A stretch of DNA of 64,000 nucleotides, taken from positions 4,714,701 to 4,778,700 of the forward strand of contig OZ038450.1 of assembly GCA_964036195.1 (NCBI GenBank). The letters are read 5' to 3'. A program made the position numbers and the translations under genes. Under the pieces are notes generated by a model. The model did not search any database. It worked only from the letters and a program-made list of their open reading frames with translations, and was not told where the DNA came from. This stretch comes from Sphaerolaimus hirsutus. Lineage: Eukaryota; Nematoda; Chromadorea; Monhysterida; Sphaerolaimidae. Shown in pieces: positions 37,401-47,184 of this stretch (the stretch's first letter is position 1; every line of letters starts with the position of its first letter).

Positions 37401-40400
37401 CGCTCGATTCCACACCCCAAACCGCCCCGCCCCCGGCGGTTCTGGGTCCCGAACCGGTGCACTTCTCGGCCTATGAATTTTCCGATATGTTCAGTTTAAC
37501 CTGGCCCTATACAATTATGGTGGATGATTGCCAAGACACTTTCAAATGTGCGATGCTGGCTCTGATGTATGTGAGTATTGTCGGAAAATTTCAAATTTTT
37601 GAAAAATGCCAAGTAAAACGTATCAATCTTGACTGCAAAAAAATACATTTTCAGCTGCAAGGGAAGAATTGCGGTAGTAGCGATGATCAAATGGCAAAAA
37701 TTTTGAAACTGAACTACGATTATCGCCCGCACAATATTTCTGGCTATGACAACGGTTTTAAAATGTGGTATTTTCGTGCTCAAAACTTGTGGGCTCAAGT
37801 TCCTCGTGGCAAGCACTGGTATGACGATGATACAGAAGACTTAAAATATGCTCGCCTGACTCCGGCATACATGACACTGATTCAAGTGGTTAGGAATTTG
37901 GAAAAACCGGAAATTAGAGTAAAAATTGGGTCCGGTGGTAACTGCAAAACTTTCTCGCAGTTGCGCGCGGCAATTGCTCTGAACAAAAACTTGGCGGCTG
38001 CGCTGCTGCGCACATTTGTGGTGGTTGACGGTAAACAAGTGCCACGCCAGCTGCGTTGCTGTGGCGTTTTTCCGTACTGCGAACGCAGGCCGGTCGATTT
38101 TCGGACGGCCATAATGATCGGTGCCGAAAAATATGAACAAGAGGTAAATAAAAAACTATACGGTATGGGGGTATTTTTTGGAGTATTTTGGGATTTCCAA
38201 CCGATGAGGCATATCGGGGTAAACAAAAGGTGCAACCTAGACATCAAAACACAGAAAGGTTTGGTCGGTATTTTGACCTGTACGGTAAAAATTGTGAAAC
38301 GGACAGGTGTGAGATGTGGGGGTTACATGTCACCACTAATCATTGATACCGTAATTATATCTTTGAAGGCTTTGATTCCGGACAGCGAGCGCGAAAACTG
38401 GGGTCGGCCTTATTTCAACCTGTTGGGGGAAGCCTATGACGATTTGCGGTACACCGTACTGCGCACACACGTTGAAAATGAGTTGGAAAAAAAGCTGTAT
38501 GATCAAGAATTTGATGTCTACACTGGCAGTGGGATTTGGTCTGCCAATCCCAATTTGACCTCGCATAGGACCCGCTATGTCGACCATTTTGGCACCCTAA
38601 ATCTGGTAAAAAGGGTCCATTTTTGATGGAAAGTTATCGGGGCGAGTTGAATCTGGAACCAATACGGGGGTTTATACGCGGTCTATACGTGGAACTTTCC
38701 AAGGGTTATGGATATGTGAAAAAACTGGAAACGGCTTGCTCTGGAGTTGATGGCTTGGAAAAAGTGATAAAAACGATTTCTGAAAAACACCACTCAAACA
38801 CTCTAATAACTCATGAGCGGCTGTTAAAACTGTTTTCTACTGGAAATGCAAATATGCATAAAATAGCGTTCCCTAAAGCGGCGTGTGACGTAAAATGGGT
38901 AAATGAAAATATTGTGACACTACATCGCAAAAATGTCTTGTTTTTTCAGTCACGTGTGAACCCCCTATCCGGTACCTCGGTCAACAGCAGCGCGGAAACG
39001 CTGCAACGGTCTGCGCGAATTGGCAAGTTTGGTGGAACGGCGGGAAAGGTGAATAAAATTAAAAAAAATATTTTTGCATTTTGCATTAGCGAGACAAGAT
39101 TGGGATACGTTGCGGAAAATTATGGTATAAATACATGGTCTTACTTGCAGACAAATACCTACGCAAAATCGGTATACGTTGGTGGTTATGGGGACGACAA
39201 TAATGAAAACCGTGGTGGAAATAACGCCAATGTAAGAGATAATTATCCCTCTGATTATGGCCGCGACAATAGATCATACAACGCCCGCTCTCAGGTGTGT
39301 GTGGGGTCGAATACCGTTGGGAAGTGTGCCAAATATCTGTCCATGAATGAACTGCCGATGTCAACTACTGCCACGCTAGCAAAATTGGTGAAACTTTCGC
39401 AAAGTGGCAAATGTGAAAAAATGTTGTGTCAATCAGTTCTGATCAATAAAAATAATGGGGTCGAATTGACGTTGAAAAATGTGCTGGGCCGAATTAGAGA
39501 GGGCACACATTGGGCCCCGGACTTTGCTCACCGCATGACACAGTGCTACCAAAATTTTGATGTGGAAATGCCACTTTGGCGTTTAAATAGAATCGAATTG
39601 AAAGAAGGAAAAATGAGAGTACTTCTGCTGGGAGATAGTTGTACCTCAAGGGTGAACATTGAATTAAATCGGTGGGTATTTTTGGACTTCCGGAGATTTT
39701 TGGCTTTAAAAAATTCAAAAATATGTTCAAAAAAGTTGTTTTTTGATTACAGCTACGCAAGACAGTGCAACTGGGTCATTGATATGACTGATTTTGGCAC
39801 ACTTTTTCACGGGAAAAGATTGGGCTGCATTTTGCCTGTTGTAATGGACAGCCATAAAACAGAAACGATCTACGATTTTGTTTTGATCAGATCCTGCCTG
39901 GATGCCACGGCTTGTGTAATTGCAGAAAACATGCAATGTAAAAATGAGAAAATTCGCGGAAAATTCTGGGAGGGTTGCTTTCTGAAGCCCCTGCAAAAAT
40001 TGTTGTTTCGATTTGAGTGTTGGTTAAATGAACACGGGCACTATAGTACACCGATTTTGCTCAGTCCATTAAACCCAATATTAAATGGTGTTCTTTCCCA
40101 AAAAACTGGCGAAACAGAGTTACGAGTTCTGTGCGATTATATGCTGGATCTCGAGAAATACACCGAACAATATTTTGAATGTGACAGCAGGGTGATTGTT
40201 CTAAAACCGCTGAAATGGTTGTGTGAAAATTTTGACAAAATTTCGGGAAATAAGTCGAGGGTGATGGCCTATTTGTACGGAATGAAAAATGACGGCCTGC
40301 ACCCAAGCATGGTTTTTGACGCTGTGTGTTGTCGCGAAGCGATGAAGCATTGTATCTATGTCGAAGAAATGTGTGTTGTCTATTTCAGAATAATGTTCGG

Positions 40401-43400
40401 TGATAATAAAAATGCACATACGTCAATAACAAACATTACAGTACGAGCGCGGCAGGGACAACGCGTACGGCTATGGCCGCGGCAACGGCCGCAATGCTGG
40501 ACGACAAACTTTTGGTGCCAAAAATTCATGGCAGAATACCGGTGGGGATTGGTGATGCGGTCAAAGAACGATTGGGGATTTAAAGGTATCATTTTACAAC
40601 GGTGCACTGCCGTTTTACAATGGTTGACTGTCAATAAATCGAATGTAAAAATCGCCCACTCTCTCAGAATGTGTTGGCAACAAATTATGGACTTGATCGA
40701 TTTGTTTGGCGTGATAAAATTTGGCGTGTGGTTTTTCTACGATTCGATCGCGTTTTTAATAGTTTCATCAAATATTTGTGCATTTGTTACATTTTTATCC
40801 GATTTTGAGCTTGGTTTGAATTTTTGCTGGATTGAATTGAAAACAGTGCTGCTGGGATGTGATTATGTGTGTGGGTATATGGCCTGTACGATTTTTATGA
40901 AAAATTTAAAAAACTTGAAGAATTTAAAAAACGTGACCAACGCGATTTACAAAAAAATTGACAAAACAATGATGTTTTTGACATTTTTACTCCTGATATC
41001 TGGAGTCGATGCAATGGATGGTAAGGCTAATTCGAACGGCTCATTGAATGCTACTGTATTGGGTGCTGCATGTGCGGGCATGCGCCGCCTAATACAGACA
41101 GCGTCTCACGGAATACTGAGCAAAAAACAGGGTTCGGGTAATTTGAAAATTTTATATCAAAACGTCCGCGCAATGAGGGGCAATTTTACATCGTTGGCGT
41201 CGACTTGTCAATCGGTCTCGTCGACAATTGGTTTGGATGTTTTGGCCCTATGTGAAACACAAGCGACGAATGGTCTAGAAATTCCGGATTTGGATGGTTA
41301 TGATTGTTTCAACAAATTTAAAACATCGAAAATGACAGGTGGCCTGACAATATATACGAAAAGGCGGCTAAATGGTCGATTTGTGGGTAGCGAGGAATCC
41401 CCAGACGTGCAAAACCACGTCATGCAGGTATTAATTACGGTAAACGGAACACACACAAGTCTGATCCTGGTTTATTTGGAAAATAATGGTAAGGTAAAAA
41501 ATAACAGGGCAATGGGCCTGTTAAATGACGAAATTCTGTTATCGATATCGGAAACTATTGAAAAAAATCTTAGCAAGGGTATCTCGAGCATCGTGTTGGG
41601 TGATTTTAATGGTCATATTGGGAATGACAGATGGGGGGTGGCAGGTAATGTCAGCCGCCACAACGAGAACGGAAAAATAGTGCGGAAATGGTTGAAAAAC
41701 ACAGGGGTTAGCCTAGCTAACAAGAAACTACGAGGCCTGTGGACATTCACGCGAAAAAACTGCAAATCTATAATTGACTTGATCTGTCACATTGGCCCAG
41801 ATGTGCACTTGCATGCGGGTGTGGTTGATGAAAATGGTGAAATAAGTAATTTAATTAGTGACCACAACGCCATTTGGGTTGATTTTTCGATAATTGCAGC
41901 AAAATTGAATGTCGAGGAGATGGCAGACGTGCCAATATTGAGAAAATTCCGCAAAACTGAGCTGCTAGAGCTCGAAACCGAACTGAATTTAGACCCAATT
42001 AAGAAACCTGCCACACATACGGAATTCCTAGAATCGATACATAAATATGCGAAAAAAGTGGGGAAATCTGGCAAAAATCAAAACCAAAAATTTGATACGG
42101 TGGAATGCAACTTGATAAAAAAAATGAATTTTGCCCGCACACACCTAAAAAAAATTCAACTGATACGCAAAGTTTGTTACGTTTGCAAATTTGCAGAATG
42201 CAATTGAATAAGTACAGGAAAAATTGGGAACTGAGACAAGAAACCGAATATGTGTCTCACATGTCATCAGACAGGACCTGGGGTGTGAATGAAATTTATA
42301 AGCACGTAACTGGCTATAAAAAACAAGCATTCAGAAATTTTGCATTGGAAAATGCTGATGGTATTATAACATCAAATGTGGAGATTGAAAAGGAGCTTTT
42401 GAAGGCGTGGGAAATTGTGATGACACCAAATCTCGGCGAAGAAAAAATGGATGCTAGGAAATGGCGCGGTAGGGACATTATTACAAAAACGGAACGAACA
42501 AAAATGGATGACAAAATTTCCGAAACAGAAATAAGAGATGCCATCAAAAAAATGAAAAATGGCAAATCTGCGGGCACAACAATGCTGCAACACGAAGTGC
42601 TGAAAATTTTGGATGAAACACGAGTAGCGGCCCTACTTGATATGTTCAATGGCTGGTTTAACGGCGGCAAAATTGAAAACGAATACAAAGTTTGTGAAAT
42701 GGTCTTTCTACATAAGAAAGGAAACACGATGGACATAAAAAACTACCGAACACTCGGAATCGGTTGCAACGTAATAAAATTGTACCTGTCAAATCTGAAT
42801 AAAAGGACGCTGGCAGCATTTGAAAATTGCTCAGGGTTTGGGGATATTCAGGGCGGATTTCGCGGCGAAAGAAGGACGTTGGATAACGTAACAATTCTTC
42901 AAGCGTGCAAAAAGTATGCTGATAAAACAAAGGGAAAATTGTTGACATGTTTTGTTGACGCAGTAAAGGCGTTTGACAGGGTTGATCGGAAAAAACTATG
43001 GGCAAAAATGAGCCACTACGGGTATACACACAAATTCATAACGGCGATAGCAAACACTTACGAAGGGCAAAAATGTAGATTGAAATTTGGCAAAACATTG
43101 ACCCAGGAACAGGACTACCCTATTGGCCTGAGACAGGGGTGCTGCTGGTCACCAACTGGGTTCATTTTGTACTTAGCAGACCTGCGATTTCACCTAGAAG
43201 AACTGGAATGTGGTGCACGATTGGAAGGAAAAAAAGTTCCTGCATTGATGTTTGCAGATGACATATGTCTGGCTGCAAACACAGAACCGGAATTGCAGCG
43301 AATCATGGACACATTCAGTGCCTGGGCATGGGATTGGAACGTGAAAATAAACCCGACAAAAAGTTTCGTGTTGAGATGGTGCAAAAAGGCCGATGTAATA

Positions 43401-46400
43401 AGAAAATGGCGCCTTGGCTTCGCCCGCAAAAATACTCCGACGTTCATTACGGAAGTGGACAAAATAAAATACTTGGGCGTGTGGTTCAGTAGCAATAGGG
43501 ATACTTTTGCACTGCATTGCGACAAAACTGTTGAAAAAGCGAAAAGATTACAGGGCATGATTTTCCGCTGCAGCAAACGGTCACATAGACCGTTATGGTA
43601 CGCAAACCACATTTGGAAAACATACGCTGAAAGTGCAGTGCTTTACGGACTAGATGTGGTCGGTGGCAGAAAAAAACACTTGGATGCAATTGACAGGATC
43701 TACCTGCAGACGATAAAAATGGCGGGGAACCTGAGTCGGACCACATGCAGTGATGCTCTACTACTGGACTTGGGAGGCGTTTTGCCATCGGAACGATTAT
43801 TCCGGCACACACTGAACTATGATCGTTATTTGAATGATAGCAAAAATGAGTTATTGAAAAGTGCCTATGACTATCTGTCCAAAAATCTGCCGAAAATTGA
43901 TGGAAAAATAGAAACCATGGGCGGAACTATATTTGCGAGAGTAGAAAAAATTCTGACAAAATTCGGATGGTCACTGGAAGAATGTCGCGCCATGACAAAA
44001 GCTTACATAAAGAAGAGTACAAACTACATCTGCATGCGCGAATGCAAAAAACGAGTGCTGCTACACGGCAGCCAAAAATCGCGACACGGCATTTTGGATG
44101 TTGACATTTTAAAGTTGGATTCCGTATCGGGAAAATACCACCTATGGCTGCAGTCGCGATATAACAGCCTAAGATATCCGAACAATGAAGTGCTTTTCTG
44201 CAACTTCTGCAGTACAAAAAAAACGAAGATTCCGATGACATTGTTGCATATGTTCGGCAAATGTGAACATGGCGCCACAAAAAAACGATTGAATTTGTTG
44301 TGTAAAACGAGTTCATGTCACTGTGAATCGATACACAGAACGACGAATGCAGCGAATATATGGCATTGGGCGCAAAAATCGGATAGATGCCAGTCACACA
44401 GGGCAAAAATACATGATCACATCGAACATTGTCTGAACAGAGGCTCTTTGGCCCAAAACGGTGAAATTGCGATTAAAAAATACGTGGGAATCGACGGATT
44501 ATAAAAATTCAGGCAATTTATACCTCGACGCAATTATCACCGCGCCGGCAGCAAACGCTCTCCTCGCGGACACGGGCCAACATCTGCAGATGGTAACCCG
44601 GATTAGCCAAAATGACACGATTGGAGCAGTTGGAATCGATCGATATCGACCAGATTTGGATTTTTGATGTCAATTGATTTGGATTTTAACACAATCATTG
44701 CGCAGAGTTATGTATTTATACCCCGTAAAAATTTTAAAAAACCATTTTTGGAGTCATGACTCTTCATGCGTCATTGTTACTAGTTATCAGCGACGTGAAG
44801 TCTGAATTGACTAAATAAACTTTAAACTATTAAAAAAATAAACCCCCATCGAATTTCGCTGGCGAAATAATAAACCCCGACGGGGGTATTTTGAGGTAAT
44901 ACGGTATACAATGACTCCAGACGTATGGAAAACTATCTACCGTATTTCCTCAAATTACCCCCCGGGGGTTTATTTTTTCAGTGACAATTTTGAGAGAAAA
45001 ACATGAAAAATGCAACAATAATCACCATTTATATGCAAAAATGCAAGTTTTTACAGCCTTATATAAGGATGTAAATAGATGGTATAAACGATGTTCTAAC
45101 GTAACACAGTGAGAGTTTTGAACGTCTGTTATGCATTTCCCGGACCAGAAATTCATAGTGCCCATTTTGAGGGGGGGGGGGGGGTATTTCGATGAAATAC
45201 GGTAGATAATAATCCATTTTCAGCTTGGACTATTTTTTCACCGCGCCGAAGCCTGCGAAAGCAAAAGAAGTTCCCCGACCAACGTCTAGGCAACGCAGAT
45301 CTGCGCCAGGTAGGTGAATTTGAATAGATTTAGGCGTCAAGTCAGTTTTTAATGGAATTAATTTAATTTTATGGTGATGACTCGAATGTGCGTCATTGGT
45401 ATTTCATTATCGGTGATGTAAAGTCAACATACCAAATAAACATACAACCCCCTTCAAAATGGAAATTTTTATGTCGCACTATCCCCTAATCACCCAATCC
45501 CGTGAGCATTAACCCAAAGTGAGAAAAAATGATAATTATTTCCAGTCAGGTATACCTCCTTAGTCCTTCAGACGATGTTACCATATGCGATAAGGTGCAC
45601 ACAATTTAGTAAAGACAAGAATGTAGAAATGTGAGTAGAATAACGACTTTTCGCTTCCACTGTAGCGTGCAGACGGCAACACAACTTCTTGCAATTTAAA
45701 AGTCGACCTAGCTTGAAAGTTCATTAGCCACCCCAGTTCTAATTTGTCGACACAAGAAATTGGCCCCTGACTAGGGTTCAAACGGGACCAGTTTTTCGGA
45801 CCGGGACCGGGACCAGAAATTTTCTAATGTCGGGACCGGGACCGGGACTGGGGGGTCGGGACCGGGACTGGCTTTTTTCAATTGTCGGGACCGGGACCGG
45901 GACTGGGGGTTCGGGACCGGGACTGGGATTTGCCGAACCAGGTACCGGCACCGCGGTATTGTTTGAACCTTATTGGTATGTAATATCCAGCCAATGTTGT
46001 TCCACACACCTCCACTGTGTGAAGGACCACTCTCAATGCATTAGCCTTTTCTTATAACATTATTCAAGCAGTATTCCATTGCCATCTTCACTTGAAGTTG
46101 TGAATATATGATGAAACGCAATGTACGCAGGATTTTTGGGAGGGGGGGGGGGCGGCGCCAGTTGTAGGTGCCAACGCCATGGCAGTATTGGCGTTGGCTT
46201 TGGCGTTAATGTCTACAATATAGGTATCTTTATATACCTATATTTCGTACTAGAATCATGTTGGGGACCTTTCTAACGCTGTCACATTATGGAAAAATAG
46301 ATAGTAATCATTGGCTGGGTATTTGCGCGCTTGCGCGCAAAAACTTTTTAGATGTTCCTACAAAATCGCTTTAGAAAAGTGCCATGTCTGGCAAATTTTT

Positions 46401-46758
46401 TTGAAAATTACATTTTTTTCCATCCCTTGTCGGGACCGCTATAAAATTCCGGGACCGGGACCGGGACTGAGTGGTCGGGACCGGGACTGGCTTTTTGTAA
46501 TTGTCGGGACCGGGACTGGGGTGTCGGGACCGGGACCGGGACCGCCCCAGTCCCGACTTTTTGCCGAACCATGTACCGGGACCGCGGTCCCGTTTGAACC
46601 CTACCCCTGACCCACACTGGATGTTCTGCAGCGTGTCTGTCCGATAGAAATATTTAAATTGGATTAATCTTCTTTCAGGAGCCAACTTGGAGTTTGATCC
46701 AAATTTGAGCCTGTCAGAGAGTTTGTTTGATGTCAATGTTTTGAGAGAGCTGTTTTGA
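31487..46758 (+). CDS. CDK20: Cyclin-dependent kinase 20 (cell cycle-related kinase), complete
   Basis: Ser/Thr kinase linked in animals to ciliary and Hedgehog control. Exons 31487-31680, 31860-31978, 32858-33053, 34592-34769, 35870-36042, 45224-45309 and 46679-46758 join in frame to 341 residues, close to the 346 of human CDK20. Visible features are the glycine loop GRLGEGAHG, the VALKK lysine, catalytic HRDLKPAN, the T-loop [32 protein letters not shown] and C-terminal YFFTAPKP. The metal-binding DFG is DLG here (IADLGQAR). DLG also occurs in active kinases such as some NEKs, so activity is plausible. All introns are GT-AG. Intron 1 is an introner. Intron 3 is an introner invaded by another element. 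Intron 5 (9.2 kb) holds a LINE inside a MITE, and intron 6 a hAT-like element. Confidence 0.95.
31681..31859 (+). mobile_element. Introner: CDK20 intron 1
   Basis: The intron is 179 bp and coincides with the element. It starts GTTCCACTCCCAGACCCCG after exon CAG and ends GGCTCTGTGAGTGCTC plus CAG. The split codon AG|A restores Arg in [13 protein letters not shown], matching the kinase family. The element interrupts a conserved kinase N-lobe, so the splice positions are well constrained by homology. Confidence 0.93.
32013..32703. mobile_element. Long-TIR element with AAAAGTACCGATCTACA repeats (CDK20 intron 2)
   Basis: The ends are inverted over more than 35 bp: ATATGAAGGGTGTGCTTCTA continuing into AAAAGTACCGATCTAC, with an exact complement on the right. 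The word AAAGTACCGATCTACA recurs at least six times inside. No target duplication beyond a possible TA was recognised. Confidence 0.8.
32712..32790 (+). tRNA. tRNA-like sequence, probably a SINE head or tRNA pseudogene
   Basis: GGTTCGATTCC at about 32757 matches the internal B box (T-arm) of tRNA genes, and TTGGAGCAGTTAGGACGC about 35 bp upstream could be an A box and D arm. The T stem pairs at about four of five positions, and I could not complete an acceptor stem. A degenerate tRNA or tRNA-derived SINE head within CDK20 intron 2 is more likely than a functional gene. Confidence 0.35.
33054..34591 (+). mobile_element. Composite introner in CDK20 intron 3
   Basis: The 1538-bp intron opens with an introner end GTGCCAATCCTAAGCCCTG after CAG. 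The matching right end (GGGCTTGGGACTGCCCC plus CAG) is at about 34357. Between them are family words, a GTATCCAAATC inverted repeat, and a GGCGCC hAT-like element at 33161-34043. After 34357 the intron continues with a further family-related fragment to the acceptor at 34591. The sequence after the inner CAG (GTGCTAC) resembles the true exon start (GTGGTAC). Homology (HQVATR|WYRAPE) fixes both exon borders. Confidence 0.85.
33161..34043. mobile_element. hAT-like element, TAGTGATGGAA ends with GGCGCC arrays, nested in an introner
   Basis: Ends TAGTGATGGAATGG and TTTTCCATCACTA with GGCGCC-rich arrays inside each, around a 450-bp unique centre. The target duplication GTCAAATG is exact at 33153-33160 and 34044-34051. 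It lies within introner sequence, so it inserted after the introner. Confidence 0.9.
34868..35354. mobile_element. hAT-like element, CAGAGTTGTT ends, in CDK20 intron 4
   Basis: Reverse-orientation relative of 20077-20610, with ends CAGAGTTGTTTGAAGTACTG and CGTTTTAACAACTATG. The flanks ATACTGTG and ATACTATG match at 7 of 8 bases. Confidence 0.8.
36458..38626 (+). CDS. LINE ORF1, 722 residues, no recognised domain
   Basis: An uninterrupted frame from ATG 36458 to TGA 38624-38626. The N-terminus is Ser/Thr-rich and charged, with a basic stretch ([10 protein letters not shown]). A hydrophobic patch [15 protein letters not shown] follows near residues 130-145, and then a long region without low complexity. 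I see no CCHC knuckle, RRM or esterase motif of the kinds usual in LINE ORF1 proteins. Its stop overlaps the next start as TGATG, suggesting coupled termination and re-initiation. It presumably acts in the retrotransposon RNP, but that is inference from position only. Confidence 0.8.
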   Translation: MSNKSEIDTKTPKTVECDHNLSFRSKTSTIWSSSGSSSDSSSDSTSSAPTTVPSTAPRRSMDLTPIREDAVESTETGEKMDENTDRKRKMSNEEVCVERTCKKVRGEFLALGWGSGCTNNFGGVSRKICKLMLGMLLALALSHQLQSSVAPKKAAVSQSCSTPVSNKTDNLPGDDQQTDKKLVSYVPRVDVDFCQNLREGETLRDAFSSVGVGGGCKNHLNTIDLGLTSMLYLKGIICLPNSKMRNTMNNTDIYTAFLSQTARGFLGLLDKKLSEGKGARGVDLQTLRSTMWFVCETENRVKACEESLKKAKTLTLDSTPQTAPPPAVLGPEPVHFSAYEFSDMFSLTWPYTIMVDDCQDTFKCAMLALMYVSIVGKFQIFEKCQVKRINLDCKKIHFQLQGKNCGSSDDQMAKILKLNYDYRPHNISGYDNGFKMWYFRAQNLWAQVPRGKHWYDDDTEDLKYARLTPAYMTLIQVVRNLEKPEIRVKIGSGGNCKTFSQLRAAIALNKNLAAALLRTFVVVDGKQVPRQLRCCGVFPYCERRPVDFRTAIMIGAEKYEQEVNKKLYGMGVFFGVFWDFQPMRHIGVNKRCNLDIKTQKGLVGILTCTVKIVKRTGVRCGGYMSPLIIDTVIISLKALIPDSERENWGRPYFNLLGEAYDDLRYTVLRTHVENELEKKLYDQEFDVYTGSGIWSANPNLTSHRTRYVDHFGTLNLVKRVHF
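38626..40555 (+). CDS. LINE ORF2, SGNH-esterase-like protein with RG-rich tail, one frame change
   Basis: The ATG at 38626 overlaps the ORF1 stop (TGATG). Near residue 336, [12 protein letters not shown] fits block I of SGNH/GDSL esterases with the nucleophile Ser. Near residue 556, DGLHPS fits block V with catalytic Asp and His. Esterase domains are known in the first ORF of CR1- and L2-type LINEs. An acidic, Asn/Gly-rich stretch ([16 protein letters not shown]) precedes the esterase. Between about 40430 and 40442 the sense frame changes by +1. The new frame reads [20 protein letters not shown] and ends GGDW at TGA 40553-40555, a plausible RG-rich RNA-binding tail. In the unshifted frame this stretch is composition-poor and runs into ORF3, so the apparent ORF2-ORF3 fusion is probably an artefact. 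Confidence 0.7.
40555..44504 (+). CDS. LINE ORF3, APE-type endonuclease and reverse transcriptase, with a -1 shift
   Basis: The ATG at 40555 overlaps the ORF2 stop (TGATG again). A hydrophobic N-terminal region of about 150 residues precedes an endonuclease seen as [30 protein letters not shown] and the C-terminal SDHNAIW. The endonuclease frame ends at 42207. The reverse transcriptase continues in the -1 frame (open from 42105): [40 protein letters not shown] and the catalytic FADD near 43250. A C-terminal zinc-knuckle-like CNFC...H(MFGK)C follows near 44200. Two A AAA AAA heptamers in the correct phase lie at about 42113-42121 and 42147-42154, inside the overlap. Either programmed -1 frameshifting or a one-base lesion explains the split. 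Confidence 0.85.
44939..45206. mobile_element. TACCGTAT-type MITE upstream of CDK20 exon 6
   Basis: Ends TACCGTATTTCCTCAAATTA and GTATTTCGATGAAATACGGTA form an inverted repeat, with C- and G-runs just inside. It ends 17 bp before the exon 6 acceptor. Confidence 0.7.
45772..46603. mobile_element. hAT-like MITE, TAGGGTTCAAAC ends with GGGACC repeats, copy 1
   Basis: Ends TAGGGTTCAAACGGGACC and GTCCCGTTTGAACCCTA, with GGGACC tandem words on each side of a 450-bp centre. The target duplication CCCCTGAC is exact at 45764-45771 and 46604-46611. The repeat word differs by one base from the GGGATC copies although the ends are the same. It lies in CDK20 intron 6. Confidence 0.9.
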
Positions 46759-46998
46759 TTTTTAGCAATATATGATTTCATGCTTATAAATTTTATATAA
46801 ATATGGTATTTATGGTTTATATAATATATTGTTTTATGGGAATGTAGAGCGATTTAGAATTATTTATGTTCATGTAAGTTTGTATTCACTGCAAACAATA
46901 TGGCGTATTGTATAGAGGATAGTTGAATGAAATGTTTACATTAGGGCCCAGATAATAAATACGATGCTACGGTGACAAATAATATTTAGCATGTAGAA
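46759..46998. other. CDK20 3' flank
   Basis: AT-rich, no gene. It should contain the 3' untranslated region; an unambiguous polyadenylation signal is not obvious. Confidence 0.4.
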
Positions 46999-47184
46999 CA
47001 GGGCCGTATCCAGGGGGGGCGGGGGGGCTGCAGCGTTTCATGGCATGACGCCTACTAATGGCGCCATTCCGTCACTTGATAGATAAAATTTTAGGGGGGG
47101 GGGGGTGGCTAACCCCCCCCCCGTTCGCGGGGCTCCGTAAACAAACAGCCCCCCCCCCGCTCAAAAATCCTGGATACGTCCCTG
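46999..47184. mobile_element. hAT-like MITE, CAGGGCCGTATCCAGG family, copy 3
   Basis: A short 186-bp copy with the family ends. The target duplication ATGTAGAA is exact at 46991-46998 and 47185-47192. Confidence 0.9.

Larger units (their letters stand above)
36254..44838 (+). mobile_element. Full-length non-LTR retrotransposon (LINE) with three reading frames
   Basis: About 8.6 kb. The boundaries follow from the interrupted MITE: the left junction is after GAAATAA, and the right is an A-rich tail (ATTAAAAAAATAA) before TAAACCCC. That is consistent with a short target duplication such as AAATAA. Contents in order: a 5' leader of about 200 bp, ORF1 (36458-38626), ORF2 with SGNH-esterase motifs (38626 to about 40555), ORF3 with endonuclease and reverse transcriptase (40555-44504), and a 3' region of about 330 bp. 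It lies in sense orientation in CDK20 intron 5. Only two frame changes and no internal stops in the core domains suggest recent activity. Confidence 0.9.
36066..44908. mobile_element. TACCGTAT-type MITE split by a LINE
   Basis: The left part (36066-36253) starts TACCTTATTACCTCGAATT and ends TTTCTGATGAAATAA. The right part (about 44839-44908) resumes TAAACCCCCATCG and ends GAGGTAATACGGTA. Intact relatives read straight through this point (TTTCTGACGAAATAATAAACCCC near 11050), which locates the LINE insertion precisely. Confidence 0.8.

Noticed and set aside
38623-42207. A single 1194-residue protein fusing the esterase-like part to the endonuclease
   Set aside because: Around 40430-40555 the other frame encodes an RG-rich tail ending in TGATG, whose ATG starts the endonuclease frame. 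The fusion is better explained by one frame change that joins two ORFs.
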